A stretch of 64,000 nucleotides of DNA from positions 37,316 to 101,315 of the forward strand of contig NZ_LMUW01000091.1 in assembly GCF_009765735.1 (NCBI RefSeq). Reading direction: 5' to 3'. Below the pieces are notes generated by a model. It did not search any database and had not been told where the DNA came from. It worked only from the letters and a program-made list of their open reading frames with translations. The translations under genes and the position numbers were made by a program. The number at the start of each line of letters is the position of its first letter. Position 1 is the first letter of the stretch. Positions 12,829 through 19,994 of this stretch are shown in pieces. The stretch is from Xenophilus sp. L33. GTDB taxonomy: Bacteria; Pseudomonadota; Gammaproteobacteria; Burkholderiales; Burkholderiaceae_C.

Positions 12829-13848
12829 ATGCGAATGCCAGCATATCCGTCGCCCGCCGTTCCTGCTCCTTCCGGCGCGGCCCGCGCCTGCTGGATCGAG
12901 GCGCCGGGCCGCGCCGCGATCCGCACCGGCACGCTCGGCCCGCTGCCCGAAGGCCAGGTGCAGGTGAGGGCGCTGCACAGCGGCATCAGCCGCGGCACCG
13001 AGGCGCTGGTGTTCCGGGGCGAAGTGCCGCAGAGCGAATTCGAGCGCATGCGGGCGCCCTTTCAGGAGGGCGATTTCCCGGCGCCGGTGAAGTACGGCTA
13101 CGCGAGCGTCGGCCGGATCGAGGCCGGCCCGCCCGCGCTGCTCGGGCGCGATGTCTTCTGCCTGCATCCGCACCAGACCCGCTACCAGGTGCCGTCCGAT
13201 GCGGCCCACCTCCTGCCCGACGGCCTGCCGCCGCCACGCGCGGTGCTGGCCGCCAACATGGAGACGGCGGTCAATGCGCTGTGGGATGCGGCGCCGCGCC
13301 TCGGCGATCGCGTCGCGGTCATCGGCGGCGGCGTGGTCGGCTTGCTGGTGGCGTGGCTGGCCGGGCGCATGCCGGGTTGCGAGGTCGAACTGGTCGACCT
13401 GAATCCGGCGCGCGCGGCCCTGGCCGAACAGCTCGGAGTCGGCTTCGCCACGCCGGATGCGGCGCGGCCCGATGCGGATCTCGTGCTGCACGCGAGCGGC
13501 CACCCGGCGGGCCTGGCGACCGCATTGAATCTCGCGGCCTTCGAGGCGACCGTGATCGAGCTGAGCTGGTACGGCAGCCGGCAGGTCGCGCTGCCGCTGG
13601 GCGAGGCCTTCCATGCGCGCCGGCTGCAGCTCAAGAGCTCGCAGGTCGGCCACGTGGCGACCGCGCAGCGGGCGCGCTGGTCGCGCGGGCGGCGGATGGC
13701 GCTCGCACTGGCGCTGCTGCGCGATCCGGTGCTCGACGCGCTGATCAGCGCCAGCTCGCCTTTCGACGAACTGCCGGCGGTGCTGGCGCGCCTGGCCGGC
13801 CCCGACGCACCCGACACGCTCTGCCACCGCATCGACTACGAAACCTGA
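12829..13848 (+). CDS. Medium-chain dehydrogenase, BchC-like, lacking zinc ligands
   Basis: A 339-residue medium-chain dehydrogenase/reductase. The nucleotide-binding Rossmann motif is [16 protein letters not shown]. The N-terminal catalytic region reads [14 protein letters not shown] and later KYGYASVG, so the zinc-binding cysteine and the GHE motif of alcohol dehydrogenases are missing. The SGISRGTE stretch resembles BchC-type dehydrogenases. No photosynthesis gene is nearby. It is the first gene of a four-gene operon with the pterin synthase, glycosyltransferase and methyltransferase, and would oxidise or reduce a side-chain hydroxyl or ketone; that step is inference. Confidence 0.8.
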   Translation: MRMPAYPSPAVPAPSGAARACWIEAPGRAAIRTGTLGPLPEGQVQVRALHSGISRGTEALVFRGEVPQSEFERMRAPFQEGDFPAPVKYGYASVGRIEAGPPALLGRDVFCLHPHQTRYQVPSDAAHLLPDGLPPPRAVLAANMETAVNALWDAAPRLGDRVAVIGGGVVGLLVAWLAGRMPGCEVELVDLNPARAALAEQLGVGFATPDAARPDADLVLHASGHPAGLATALNLAAFEATVIELSWYGSRQVALPLGEAFHARRLQLKSSQVGHVATAQRARWSRGRRMALALALLRDPVLDALISASSPFDELPAVLARLAGPDAPDTLCHRIDYET

Positions 13849-13864
13849 GCGAAGGATCGACACC

Positions 13865-14278
13865 ATGTACGCCGTCAATGTCCGCGACCATTTCATGATC
13901 GCCCACAGCTTTCGCGGCGAGGCCTTCGGGCCGGCGCAGCGCCTGCACGGCGCGACCTACGTGGTCGACCTGGAGTTCCGCCGCGCGGCGCTCGACCCGG
14001 ACGGCATGGTGGTCGACATCGCATTGGCCACCGACGGACTGCGCAGCGTGCTCGGCGAACTGAACCTGCGCAACCTCGACGACGACCCTGCCTTCGCCGG
14101 CCGCAACACGACCACCGAATTCATGGCGCGGGTGATCTTCGACCGGGTGGCGGCGCGCATCGCGGCCGGCGGCTTCGGGTCGCATGCCGGCGGACTGGCC
14201 GGGCTGCGCGTGCGGCTGAACGAATCGCATGTGGCCTGGGCGTCGTACGAAGGGCCGCTGCCGGGCGGCACCGTGTGA
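13865..14278 (+). CDS. 6-pyruvoyl-tetrahydropterin synthase / QueD-family protein, degenerate metal site
   Basis: A 137-residue COG0720-fold protein. Family landmarks are AHSF (H14), RLHGATY (H28), MVVDIA, the segment [19 protein letters not shown], and the C-terminal glutamate in [12 protein letters not shown]. The third zinc histidine of the usual HGHN motif is alanine here (HGAT), and there is no cysteine anywhere in the protein, so the catalytic cysteine of QueD and PTPS is missing. It may be a divergent enzyme with altered chemistry or a binding protein. It overlaps the glycosyltransferase start (TGATG). Queuosine synthesis is an unlikely role. Confidence 0.8.
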   Translation: MYAVNVRDHFMIAHSFRGEAFGPAQRLHGATYVVDLEFRRAALDPDGMVVDIALATDGLRSVLGELNLRNLDDDPAFAGRNTTTEFMARVIFDRVAARIAAGGFGSHAGGLAGLRVRLNESHVAWASYEGPLPGGTV

Positions 14279-15336
14279 TGCGCTGCGCCTTCCTCCATCC
14301 GGGCGACCTGGCCACGCGCACCGGCGGCTACGGCTACGACCGGCGGATCGTCGCCGGCCTGCAGGCATGCGGCTGGCCGGTGACGCCGGCCTCGCTCGGC
14401 GACGGCTATCCGATGCCCGGTCCGGCCGCGCGGGGGCAGGCGCGTGACGTGTTCGCCGCGTTGCCCGACGGCACGCTCACCGTGGTCGATGGCCTGGCCT
14501 TCGGCGCCTTGCCCGAACTGGCCGAAGACGAGGCACGGCGGCTGCGCCTCGTCGCGCTGGTCCACCATCCGCTGGCGCTGGAGAGCGGGCTCGACGCCGC
14601 CCGATCGCGCGCCTTGTTCGACAGCGAGCGGCGCGCGCTGGCGGCGGCCCGGCATGTCGTCGTGACCAGCCGCGCCACCGCGCGTGCCTTGGCGGACTTC
14701 GCGCTGCCTGCATTGCGCGTCGCGGTGATCGAGCCGGGCTGCGACCCGGCGCCGCTGGCGACCAGGGCCGGATTGCCGACCTTGTCGCTGCTCTGCGTCG
14801 CGAGCCTGACGCCCCGCAAGGGCCACCTGCTGCTCATCGAGGCGCTGGCCGCGCTGCGCGATCGCGCCTGGACGCTCCATTGCGCCGGCAGCCTCACGCT
14901 CGATCCCGATGGCGCGGCGGCGGTGTGCGCGGCGATCGAAAGCGTGGGCCTCGCGGATCGCATCCTGCTGCACGGCGAGCAGGACGAGGCCGGCGTCGCC
15001 GCGCTCTACGCGCAGGCCGATGCCTTCGTGCTGCCTTCCTTTCACGAGGGCTACGGCATGGCGCTGGCGGAGGCGCTGGCGCGCGGGCTGCCGGTGATCA
15101 GCACGACCGCGGGCGCGATCCCCGACACCGTGCCCGCCGACGCGGGTGCGCTCGTGCCGCCGGGTGACGAAGACGCGTTGCGTGGCGCCTTGCAGCGCCT
15201 GCTGGACGATGCCGATTGGCGCGCCGACCTGGCCGCCGGTGCCCGAACCGCGCGCGAGCGACTGCCGACCTGGGAGCGCAGCGTGGCGGCCTTCGCGGAC
15301 GTGCTGATGGCGGTGGATGCGGAGGGCGGCGCTTGA
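14278..15336 (+). CDS. Glycosyltransferase family 4 protein
   Basis: A 352-residue GT-B glycosyltransferase. The C-terminal donor-binding region contains SLTPRKGHLLLIEAL, then AFVLPSFHEGYGMALAEALARG, the nucleotide-sugar E-x7-E motif of GT4 enzymes. The N-terminal acceptor domain opens with FLHPGDLATRTGGYGYDRRI. The ATG overlaps the pterin-synthase stop (TGATG), and the end overlaps the TTG start of the methyltransferase, so the three genes are translationally coupled. It has no membrane segment. The acceptor is not known; the coupling suggests the product of the neighbouring pterin-type enzyme. Confidence 0.88.
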   Translation: MRCAFLHPGDLATRTGGYGYDRRIVAGLQACGWPVTPASLGDGYPMPGPAARGQARDVFAALPDGTLTVVDGLAFGALPELAEDEARRLRLVALVHHPLALESGLDAARSRALFDSERRALAAARHVVVTSRATARALADFALPALRVAVIEPGCDPAPLATRAGLPTLSLLCVASLTPRKGHLLLIEALAALRDRAWTLHCAGSLTLDPDGAAAVCAAIESVGLADRILLHGEQDEAGVAALYAQADAFVLPSFHEGYGMALAEALARGLPVISTTAGAIPDTVPADAGALVPPGDEDALRGALQRLLDDADWRADLAAGARTARERLPTWERSVAAFADVLMAVDAEGGA

Positions 15337-16262
15337 GCGCCACGCCCGCCCGCTTCACCGCCGACTGGCTCGCCCTGCGCGAAGACTTCGACCGCCAAGC
15401 GCGCGACACCGCCGAGCCGCCGCTCGACCTGCGCGCCTTCGCGCGGCGCCTCTGCCGGAACGACGAACCGCTCCAAGTCCTCGACCTGGCCTGCGGCAGC
15501 GGCGCCAACCTGCGCTACCTGGCGCCCCGACTCGGCGGCCGGCAGCGCTGGACGCTGGTCGACCACGATCCTGACCTGCTCGCCGCCGTGCCGGTCGCGC
15601 TCGCGCATTGGGCGGCCGCGCACGGCTTCTTCTTCGAGCGGTGCGCCGGCGCGCTGCGCATCGCAGGCACCGGCTGGCGTGCCGACATCGAAACCTTGCA
15701 AGTCGATCTCGCGCATTCGCTGGACGCCTGTCCGCTGGCCTCGGCCGCGCTGGTCACTGCATCGGCCCTGCTGGACCTGGTCTCAGGTGCCTGGATCGAG
15801 CAGCTCCTCGTTCGGGCCGGAGCGGCCGGCGCCGCCCTGCTGTTCGCGCTCAGCGTCGACGGCCGCCACGACTGGCAGCCGGCGCTGCCCGGCGACAGCG
15901 AGGTCGCACGCCTCTTCGCCGCGCATCAGTCGCGCGACAAGGGCTTCGGCCCCGCGCTCGGTCCCTTGGCTGCCACCTTCACCGCCGAACGCCTCGCGGC
16001 CGGCGGTTGGCACTGCGTCCGATCGCAAGCCGACTGGCGCATCGATGCCGACGAGGGCGCGTCGGACATCGACATGCTGCGCACCATGATCGAAGGCATC
16101 GCCGCGGCGGCCTTCGAACAGGCGCCGCGGGAACGCGACAGCATCCAAGCGTGGAAGCAACTGCGCATCGCCTCCTTGGCGCACGGCCGCCTCGTCGTCG
16201 GCCATCAAGACCTCTTCGCGACACCGCCGGAGGCGGCGTCACACACGCCCTCAACCCGCTGA
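15333..16262 (+). CDS. Class I SAM-dependent methyltransferase
   Basis: A 309-residue protein from a TTG start at 15333 that overlaps the glycosyltransferase stop (TTGA). No in-frame ATG lies near the family N-terminus. Motif I is VLDLACGSGANLRYL, followed by TLVDHDPDLL (acidic residue contacting the ribose of SAM). The remaining C-terminal half has a conserved DKGFGPALGP stretch, of unknown meaning. It is the last gene of the operon; its end overlaps by 12 bases the end of the convergent RibD-like gene. The substrate is unknown. Confidence 0.85.
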   Translation: MSATPARFTADWLALREDFDRQARDTAEPPLDLRAFARRLCRNDEPLQVLDLACGSGANLRYLAPRLGGRQRWTLVDHDPDLLAAVPVALAHWAAAHGFFFERCAGALRIAGTGWRADIETLQVDLAHSLDACPLASAALVTASALLDLVSGAWIEQLLVRAGAAGAALLFALSVDGRHDWQPALPGDSEVARLFAAHQSRDKGFGPALGPLAATFTAERLAAGGWHCVRSQADWRIDADEGASDIDMLRTMIEGIAAAAFEQAPRERDSIQAWKQLRIASLAHGRLVVGHQDLFATPPEAASHTPSTR

Positions 16263-17144
16263 CGCGGCCGCTCGCAGATCCAGGTCCCACAGCACGTCCG
16301 CGCCCATCCGGAACACCCGACCGCTCGGCCGCAGGCAGTCGCGCATCGCCGCGCTGCGCGGCAACTGCAGCCCCGGACGGCCGTCGCCGATGATCACCGG
16401 CGCCACGCTCAGGTGCAGCCGGTCCAGGCAGCCCTGCGCGATGAAGCGCGACACGGTGACCCCGCCGCCTTCGACGAAAAGCATGCGAAGGCCGCGCGCG
16501 GCCAGCGCCTCGACCAGCCGCGGCAGGCGCGGCGCGCCGGCCTCGTCGAGCAGCCCCGGCAGCGCCAGCACCTGCCCGGCGCCGACCCGCCGCACCGCCT
16601 CGGCTTCATGGCGCGCGTCGCAGGCCAGCAGGGTCGGCGCCTGGCGATCGGTGAAGACGCGCAGCCCGGGCGCGAGCCGCAGCGCCGGATCGATCAGCAC
16701 CCGCACCGGATGCGGTCCGGCCACGCGCCGCGTCGTCAGTTGCGGGTCGTCGAGCGCGGCGGTGCCTGCGCCCACCAGGATCGCGTCGCACAGCGCGCGC
16801 AGCCGGTGCAGGTGCACCAGGATCTCGGGTCCGTTGACGTAGACGGAATCGCCGCCGTGCGTGGCGACGCAGCCGTCGAGGCTCTGGCCGAGCTGCCCGA
16901 TGGCCCAAGGGCCGCCGCCATGGCGCGAGCGGTCCAGCAGCGGCTTGAGCAACTCGAACAGCTCGACCGCGTCCGCATGCCAGACGCCGCGCAGCGAATA
17001 ACCGTGCGATGCGTCCCAGGCCAGGGCTTCGTCGTCGGCGTCGGCCCGAACGCCATCGGTCCCGGCGCGACGCCGCGCGGCGATCGCCAGGCACAGCGGC
17101 CAGAGCGCATCGATGCCGGCGGCCGGCGGCGAGCTGGACTTCAT
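16251..17144 (-). CDS. RibD C-terminal-like (dihydrofolate-reductase-fold) reductase
   Basis: A 297-residue protein whose residues from about 78 on form a RibD-C/DHFR-fold reductase: GQLGQSLDGCVATHGGDSVYVNG, then DAILVGAGTAALDDPQLTTR, and LFVEGGGVTVSRFI. There is no N-terminal deaminase domain, so it is not a complete riboflavin RibD. Enzymes of this fold reduce pyrimidine or pterin substrates with NADPH. Its ATG overlaps the stop of the upstream AMP-ligase gene (ATGA), so the two are translationally coupled. It meets the methyltransferase gene tail to tail with 12 bases of overlap. Confidence 0.85.
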   Translation of the reverse strand: MKSSSPPAAGIDALWPLCLAIAARRRAGTDGVRADADDEALAWDASHGYSLRGVWHADAVELFELLKPLLDRSRHGGGPWAIGQLGQSLDGCVATHGGDSVYVNGPEILVHLHRLRALCDAILVGAGTAALDDPQLTTRRVAGPHPVRVLIDPALRLAPGLRVFTDRQAPTLLACDARHEAEAVRRVGAGQVLALPGLLDEAGAPRLPRLVEALAARGLRMLFVEGGGVTVSRFIAQGCLDRLHLSVAPVIIGDGRPGLQLPRSAAMRDCLRPSGRVFRMGADVLWDLDLRAAASAG

Positions 17145-18787
17145 GGCGCCTGCGACATCAGTCTTTCGCGCAGTTCGCGCTTGAGGATCTTGCCGACCGG
17201 ACTGACCGGGAACGAATCCATCAGCGCCAGCCGCTCCGGCAGCTTGAAGGACGCGATCTGCTGGCCGCGCAGATGGGCGATCAGCTCGTCGAAGCCGAGC
17301 TCGGTGTCCGGATGCAGGATCACGCAGGCGCAGGCCTTCTCGCCGAACACCGGGTCCGGCAGGCCGACCAGCGCGACGCCGCGCACCTGCGGCAGGCCGA
17401 ATATCAGGTTCTCGACCTCGTCGCAGCTGATCTTCTCGCCGCCACGGTTGATCAGGTCGCGCCGCCTTCCTTCTGTGAAGACGTGGCGGCCGCGCTTGCG
17501 CACGATGTCGCCCATCCGGTAGAAGCCGTCGGCGGTGAAGGCCTCGGCGTTCTTCGCGGGCGCGTCGTAGTAGCCGCGGATCGTGTAGGGCCCGCGCGTG
17601 ACCAGTTCGCCCGGCTCGCCGTCGGGCACTTCGCGGTCCTGGTCGTCCAGCACCTTGATCTCGTCGTGCTCGCTCACCGGCGCGCCGGAGCTTTCGAGCA
17701 GCAGCGCGTCCGGATCGTCGAGCCGGGTCATGTTGATCAGGCCTTCGGCGGTGCCGTAGATCTCCTGCGGCGTACAGCCGAACTGGCTGCGCAGCCGCTG
17801 CCGCAGCTCCGGCGCCAGCCGCGCGCCGCCGTTCTGCACCACTTTCAGCGACGCCAGGTCGAAGCGCTCGGGCACATCGCTGTCGAGCCAGCCGGCGATC
17901 AGCGGCACCACGCTGGCGATCACCGAGACGCGCTCGCGCTCGACCGTCGCGAACACCGTCTCGGCGTCGGTGCCGCCGGCGATCACCGCGGTGCCGCCCG
18001 CGTAGAAGGTGCCGAGCAGGCCCGGCGACGCCAGGTTGTAGTTGTGGCCCAGCGGCAGGATCGCCATGAAGACCGTGTCGCGGTCGAAGCCCGCCGCCTG
18101 CGCGCAGAGGCGGGCGTTGAGCACGTAATCGTTGTGCGTGCGCGGGATCAGCTTCGACATCGAGGTGGTGCCGCCCGACAGCAGCAGCGTCGACACCTCG
18201 GCCGCCGGCGGCCGCGCCGCGCGCAGCCGCTCGGTCGCCGCGGCTTCGTCGGCGCCACCGTTCTCCACACGGGCGATCAGCGGCGCCAGCGCCTGCTGCC
18301 CCGCCGCCGGCTCACCGGCGACGATCACGTGGCGCAGGTGCGCGAATTCCGCCTGCAGTTCGGCGGCCATCGGCCGGTAGTCGAAGCTGCCGATCCGGTC
18401 GGCGGCCATGTAGGCGGTGGCGCCCGACGCCCGCACGAAATGCCGCAGCTCCGTGTGGCGGTGCGCCCGCAGCGCCATCACCGGGATCGCGCCCATCGTG
18501 TTGAGCGCTAGGTAGGCGATGACGAATTCGGGGCCGTTCGGCAACTGCAGCACCACCCGTTCGAGCGGCTTCAGGCCCAGGTCCAGCAGCGACAGCGCCA
18601 GCCGGCGCGCGTCGCGCACCAGTTCGCGGTAGCTGATGCGGCGCCCTTCGAAGACCAGCGCGGGCTTGTCGGGCGAAGCGCGCATGGTGCGCTCGACCAT
18701 CTCGGCGACCGTGAGGTCTTCCCACAGGCCGAGTCGGCGGTAGCGAAGCGCCACCTCCTCGGGCCATTCCACACAACCTTCCAGCAT
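17141..18787 (-). CDS. Aryl-acid-type AMP ligase, EntE/DhbE-like
   Basis: A 548-residue adenylate-forming enzyme. The N-terminus (CVEWPEEVALRYRRLGLWED) and the phosphate loop SGGTTSMSKLIPRTHNDY are those of 2,3-dihydroxybenzoate-AMP ligases. H248-N249-Y250 matches the HNY motif whose asparagine contacts the aryl substrate in EntE and DhbE. The catalytic lysine is K533 in PVSPVGKILKREL. It should activate an aromatic carboxylic acid as an acyl-adenylate. No siderophore genes (isochorismate synthase, isochorismatase, NRPS or carrier protein) are present, and the gene is coupled instead to a RibD-like reductase. The acceptor is unknown. Confidence 0.88.
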   Translation of the reverse strand: MLEGCVEWPEEVALRYRRLGLWEDLTVAEMVERTMRASPDKPALVFEGRRISYRELVRDARRLALSLLDLGLKPLERVVLQLPNGPEFVIAYLALNTMGAIPVMALRAHRHTELRHFVRASGATAYMAADRIGSFDYRPMAAELQAEFAHLRHVIVAGEPAAGQQALAPLIARVENGGADEAAATERLRAARPPAAEVSTLLLSGGTTSMSKLIPRTHNDYVLNARLCAQAAGFDRDTVFMAILPLGHNYNLASPGLLGTFYAGGTAVIAGGTDAETVFATVERERVSVIASVVPLIAGWLDSDVPERFDLASLKVVQNGGARLAPELRQRLRSQFGCTPQEIYGTAEGLINMTRLDDPDALLLESSGAPVSEHDEIKVLDDQDREVPDGEPGELVTRGPYTIRGYYDAPAKNAEAFTADGFYRMGDIVRKRGRHVFTEGRRRDLINRGGEKISCDEVENLIFGLPQVRGVALVGLPDPVFGEKACACVILHPDTELGFDELIAHLRGQQIASFKLPERLALMDSFPVSPVGKILKRELRERLMSQAP

Positions 18788-18877
18788 AGCGACTCCTTCA
18801 GATGCTGCACATCCTAAGGCGGTCGCCGCCGGGCAGGGAAAGCCCGAAGGCGGGGTGCGACGCGGCCGGGGCCTCGG

Positions 18878-19093
18878 TCAGCCGACCGTGGCCGGGCTGC
18901 GGGCAGCGTTCCTGCGGATCTCGCCGTCCATGATCCGGGTGCCGGCCGCGAGCGCGGCTTCGTAGCTCTCGTAGGCGGTTTCGGCAGCGCGGACCACCTT
19001 GTGGGGGGCGCCGTCGGCATCGCATTCGAGCAGGGTCCAGAGGAACGACCCGGCGGGCCGTTCGTCGATCACGAGTTTGATGGGATTTTTCAT
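18878..19093 (-). CDS. Small hypothetical protein
   Basis: A 71-residue protein beginning MKNPIKLVIDERPAGSFLW and containing a charged middle (AAETAYESYEAALAAGTRIMD). I do not recognise it. The start ATG 19093 is chosen because the segment before it has no family-like character; a longer in-frame start exists upstream. The ribosome site is weak. It is 90 bases upstream of the AMP-ligase gene on the same strand, and divergent from the next small gene. The regular alternation of charged and hydrophobic residues suggests a small folded cytoplasmic protein. Confidence 0.55.
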   Translation of the reverse strand: MKNPIKLVIDERPAGSFLWTLLECDADGAPHKVVRAAETAYESYEAALAAGTRIMDGEIRRNAARSPATVG

Positions 19094-19215
19094 GGCGATG
19101 ATGGTCCGCCCGGGCAGTCTCTTCTGCTGTAGGTCGAGGCCTACGTTGCCTGCGGATACGACCATGTCAGTGGCGCCACGCCCGCGCCAGAAGCAAAAAA
19201 AAGTTCGCAAGCTGC

Positions 19216-19246
19216 TTGCGTCGATTCGTGTAACGGTAGTTAAAAT
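19216..19246 (+). promoter_or_regulatory. Candidate sigma-70 promoter for the small gene at 19254
   Basis: A -35 box TTGCGT (19216-19221) and a -10 box TAAAAT (19241-19246) are 19 bases apart, with an A-tract just upstream (about 19195-19202) that could serve as an UP element. The expected transcription start is about 19253, which would make the message nearly leaderless at the ATG 19254. The boxes stand out in this GC-rich sequence. The spacing is longer than ideal. This is a visual call only. Confidence 0.4.
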
Positions 19247-19253
19247 GTATTAC

Positions 19254-19439
19254 ATGAATACCGACCGGGACAACTTCCACGACTGGGCGCGCGACAAGCC
19301 CGATTCGACCTCATTTTCGGGCCTGCAGCACAGCGACATGCGCTCCTACCGCCAGCAGCCGCAGGTGCGCTGGGGCCGCCTCGGCTTCTTCCTGATGCTG
19401 GCGATCGCCGCCGGCGCCAGCGTCAAGTACTTCCTCTGA
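19254..19439 (+). CDS. Small single-pass membrane protein, function unknown
   Basis: A 61-residue protein (64 if the upstream ATG at 19245 is used). Residues 1-40 are polar and end with arginines; the C-terminal part GRLGFFLMLAIAAGASVKYFL is one membrane segment. No ribosome site is seen, which fits a nearly leaderless message from the promoter at 19216-19246. It is convergent with the regA-type gene, 18 bases away, and lies next to the redox-control and quinol-oxidase operon. I do not recognise a family, and membership of that system is only a possibility. Confidence 0.5.
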   Translation: MNTDRDNFHDWARDKPDSTSFSGLQHSDMRSYRQQPQVRWGRLGFFLMLAIAAGASVKYFL

Positions 19440-19450
19440 TCTTCAGAGGA
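19432..19450. terminator. Possible bidirectional hairpin between convergent genes
   Basis: A perfect 8-base inverted repeat, TCCTCTGA and TCAGAGGA, with a three-base loop spans the gap between the small membrane-protein gene and the regA-type gene, which face each other. There is no run of T on either strand, so it would be a weak or Rho-assisted stop. It could also be a coincidence. Confidence 0.3.
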
Positions 19451-19457
19451 GGACCGG

Positions 19458-19994
19458 CTACTTCACCTGCTGCTTGACCAGCTTGCGCGCCAGCGTCCGG
19501 CGGTGCATGCCGAGCCGGCGAGCAGTCTCCGAGATGTTGAAGCCGGTCTCGGCCAGCGTCTCGTGGATGCGCTCCCATTCCAGCGTCTTGATCGAGGTCG
19601 ACCGGTTGGTCAGCTCCACGTCGGTCGTGCCGACCGCCCGGCCGAAGGCGGCCTCGATGTCGTCGGTGTTGGAAGGCTTGGCCAGGTAGTGGCAGGCGCC
19701 CAGCTTGATCGCCTCGACCGCGGTGGCGATGCTGGCGAAACCGGTCAGGACCACGATCAGCATCGCCGGGTCGTGCCGGTTCAGCGCCTGCACGCAGCCC
19801 AGGCCGGAGGCCTCGCCGCTCAGCTTCAGGTCGACCACCGCGTACTGGGGTGAATGCTGCGTGAGTTGGCCGATCACCTCCTGCAGGTTGGCGGCCAGCA
19901 GCACCGTGTAGCCGCGGCGCTCGAAGGAGCGGCCGAGCGTGCGCGCGAAGGCGGCGTCGTCCTCGACGATCAGCAGCAGGCGTTCAGCTTCCAC
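19458..19994 (-). CDS. regA: Response regulator, RegA/PrrA/RoxR family
   Basis: A 178-residue response regulator. The receiver has the acidic pocket E11-D12-D13, phosphorylated D55, T84 and K106. The C-terminal 35 residues are a Fis-type helix-turn-helix with the near-invariant RegA stretch ISETARRLGMHRRTLARKL. RegA proteins control respiration, carbon and nitrogen fixation in response to redox state. The gene overlaps the sensor-kinase gene by 11 bases and is the last member of the cyo - SURF1 - regB - regA transcription unit, so it probably responds to quinone redox state and controls terminal oxidases. Confidence 0.92.
   Translation of the reverse strand: MEAERLLLIVEDDAAFARTLGRSFERRGYTVLLAANLQEVIGQLTQHSPQYAVVDLKLSGEASGLGCVQALNRHDPAMLIVVLTGFASIATAVEAIKLGACHYLAKPSNTDDIEAAFGRAVGTTDVELTNRSTSIKTLEWERIHETLAETGFNISETARRLGMHRRTLARKLVKQQVK

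Noticed and set aside
13865-14278. Queuosine synthesis enzyme QueD
   Set aside because: The zinc and catalytic residues are altered, and no queC, queE or queF gene is nearby.
17141-18787. Siderophore (enterobactin/bacillibactin) gene
   Set aside because: The ligase is alone; no isochorismate synthase, isochorismatase, carrier protein, NRPS or siderophore transporter is in the window.
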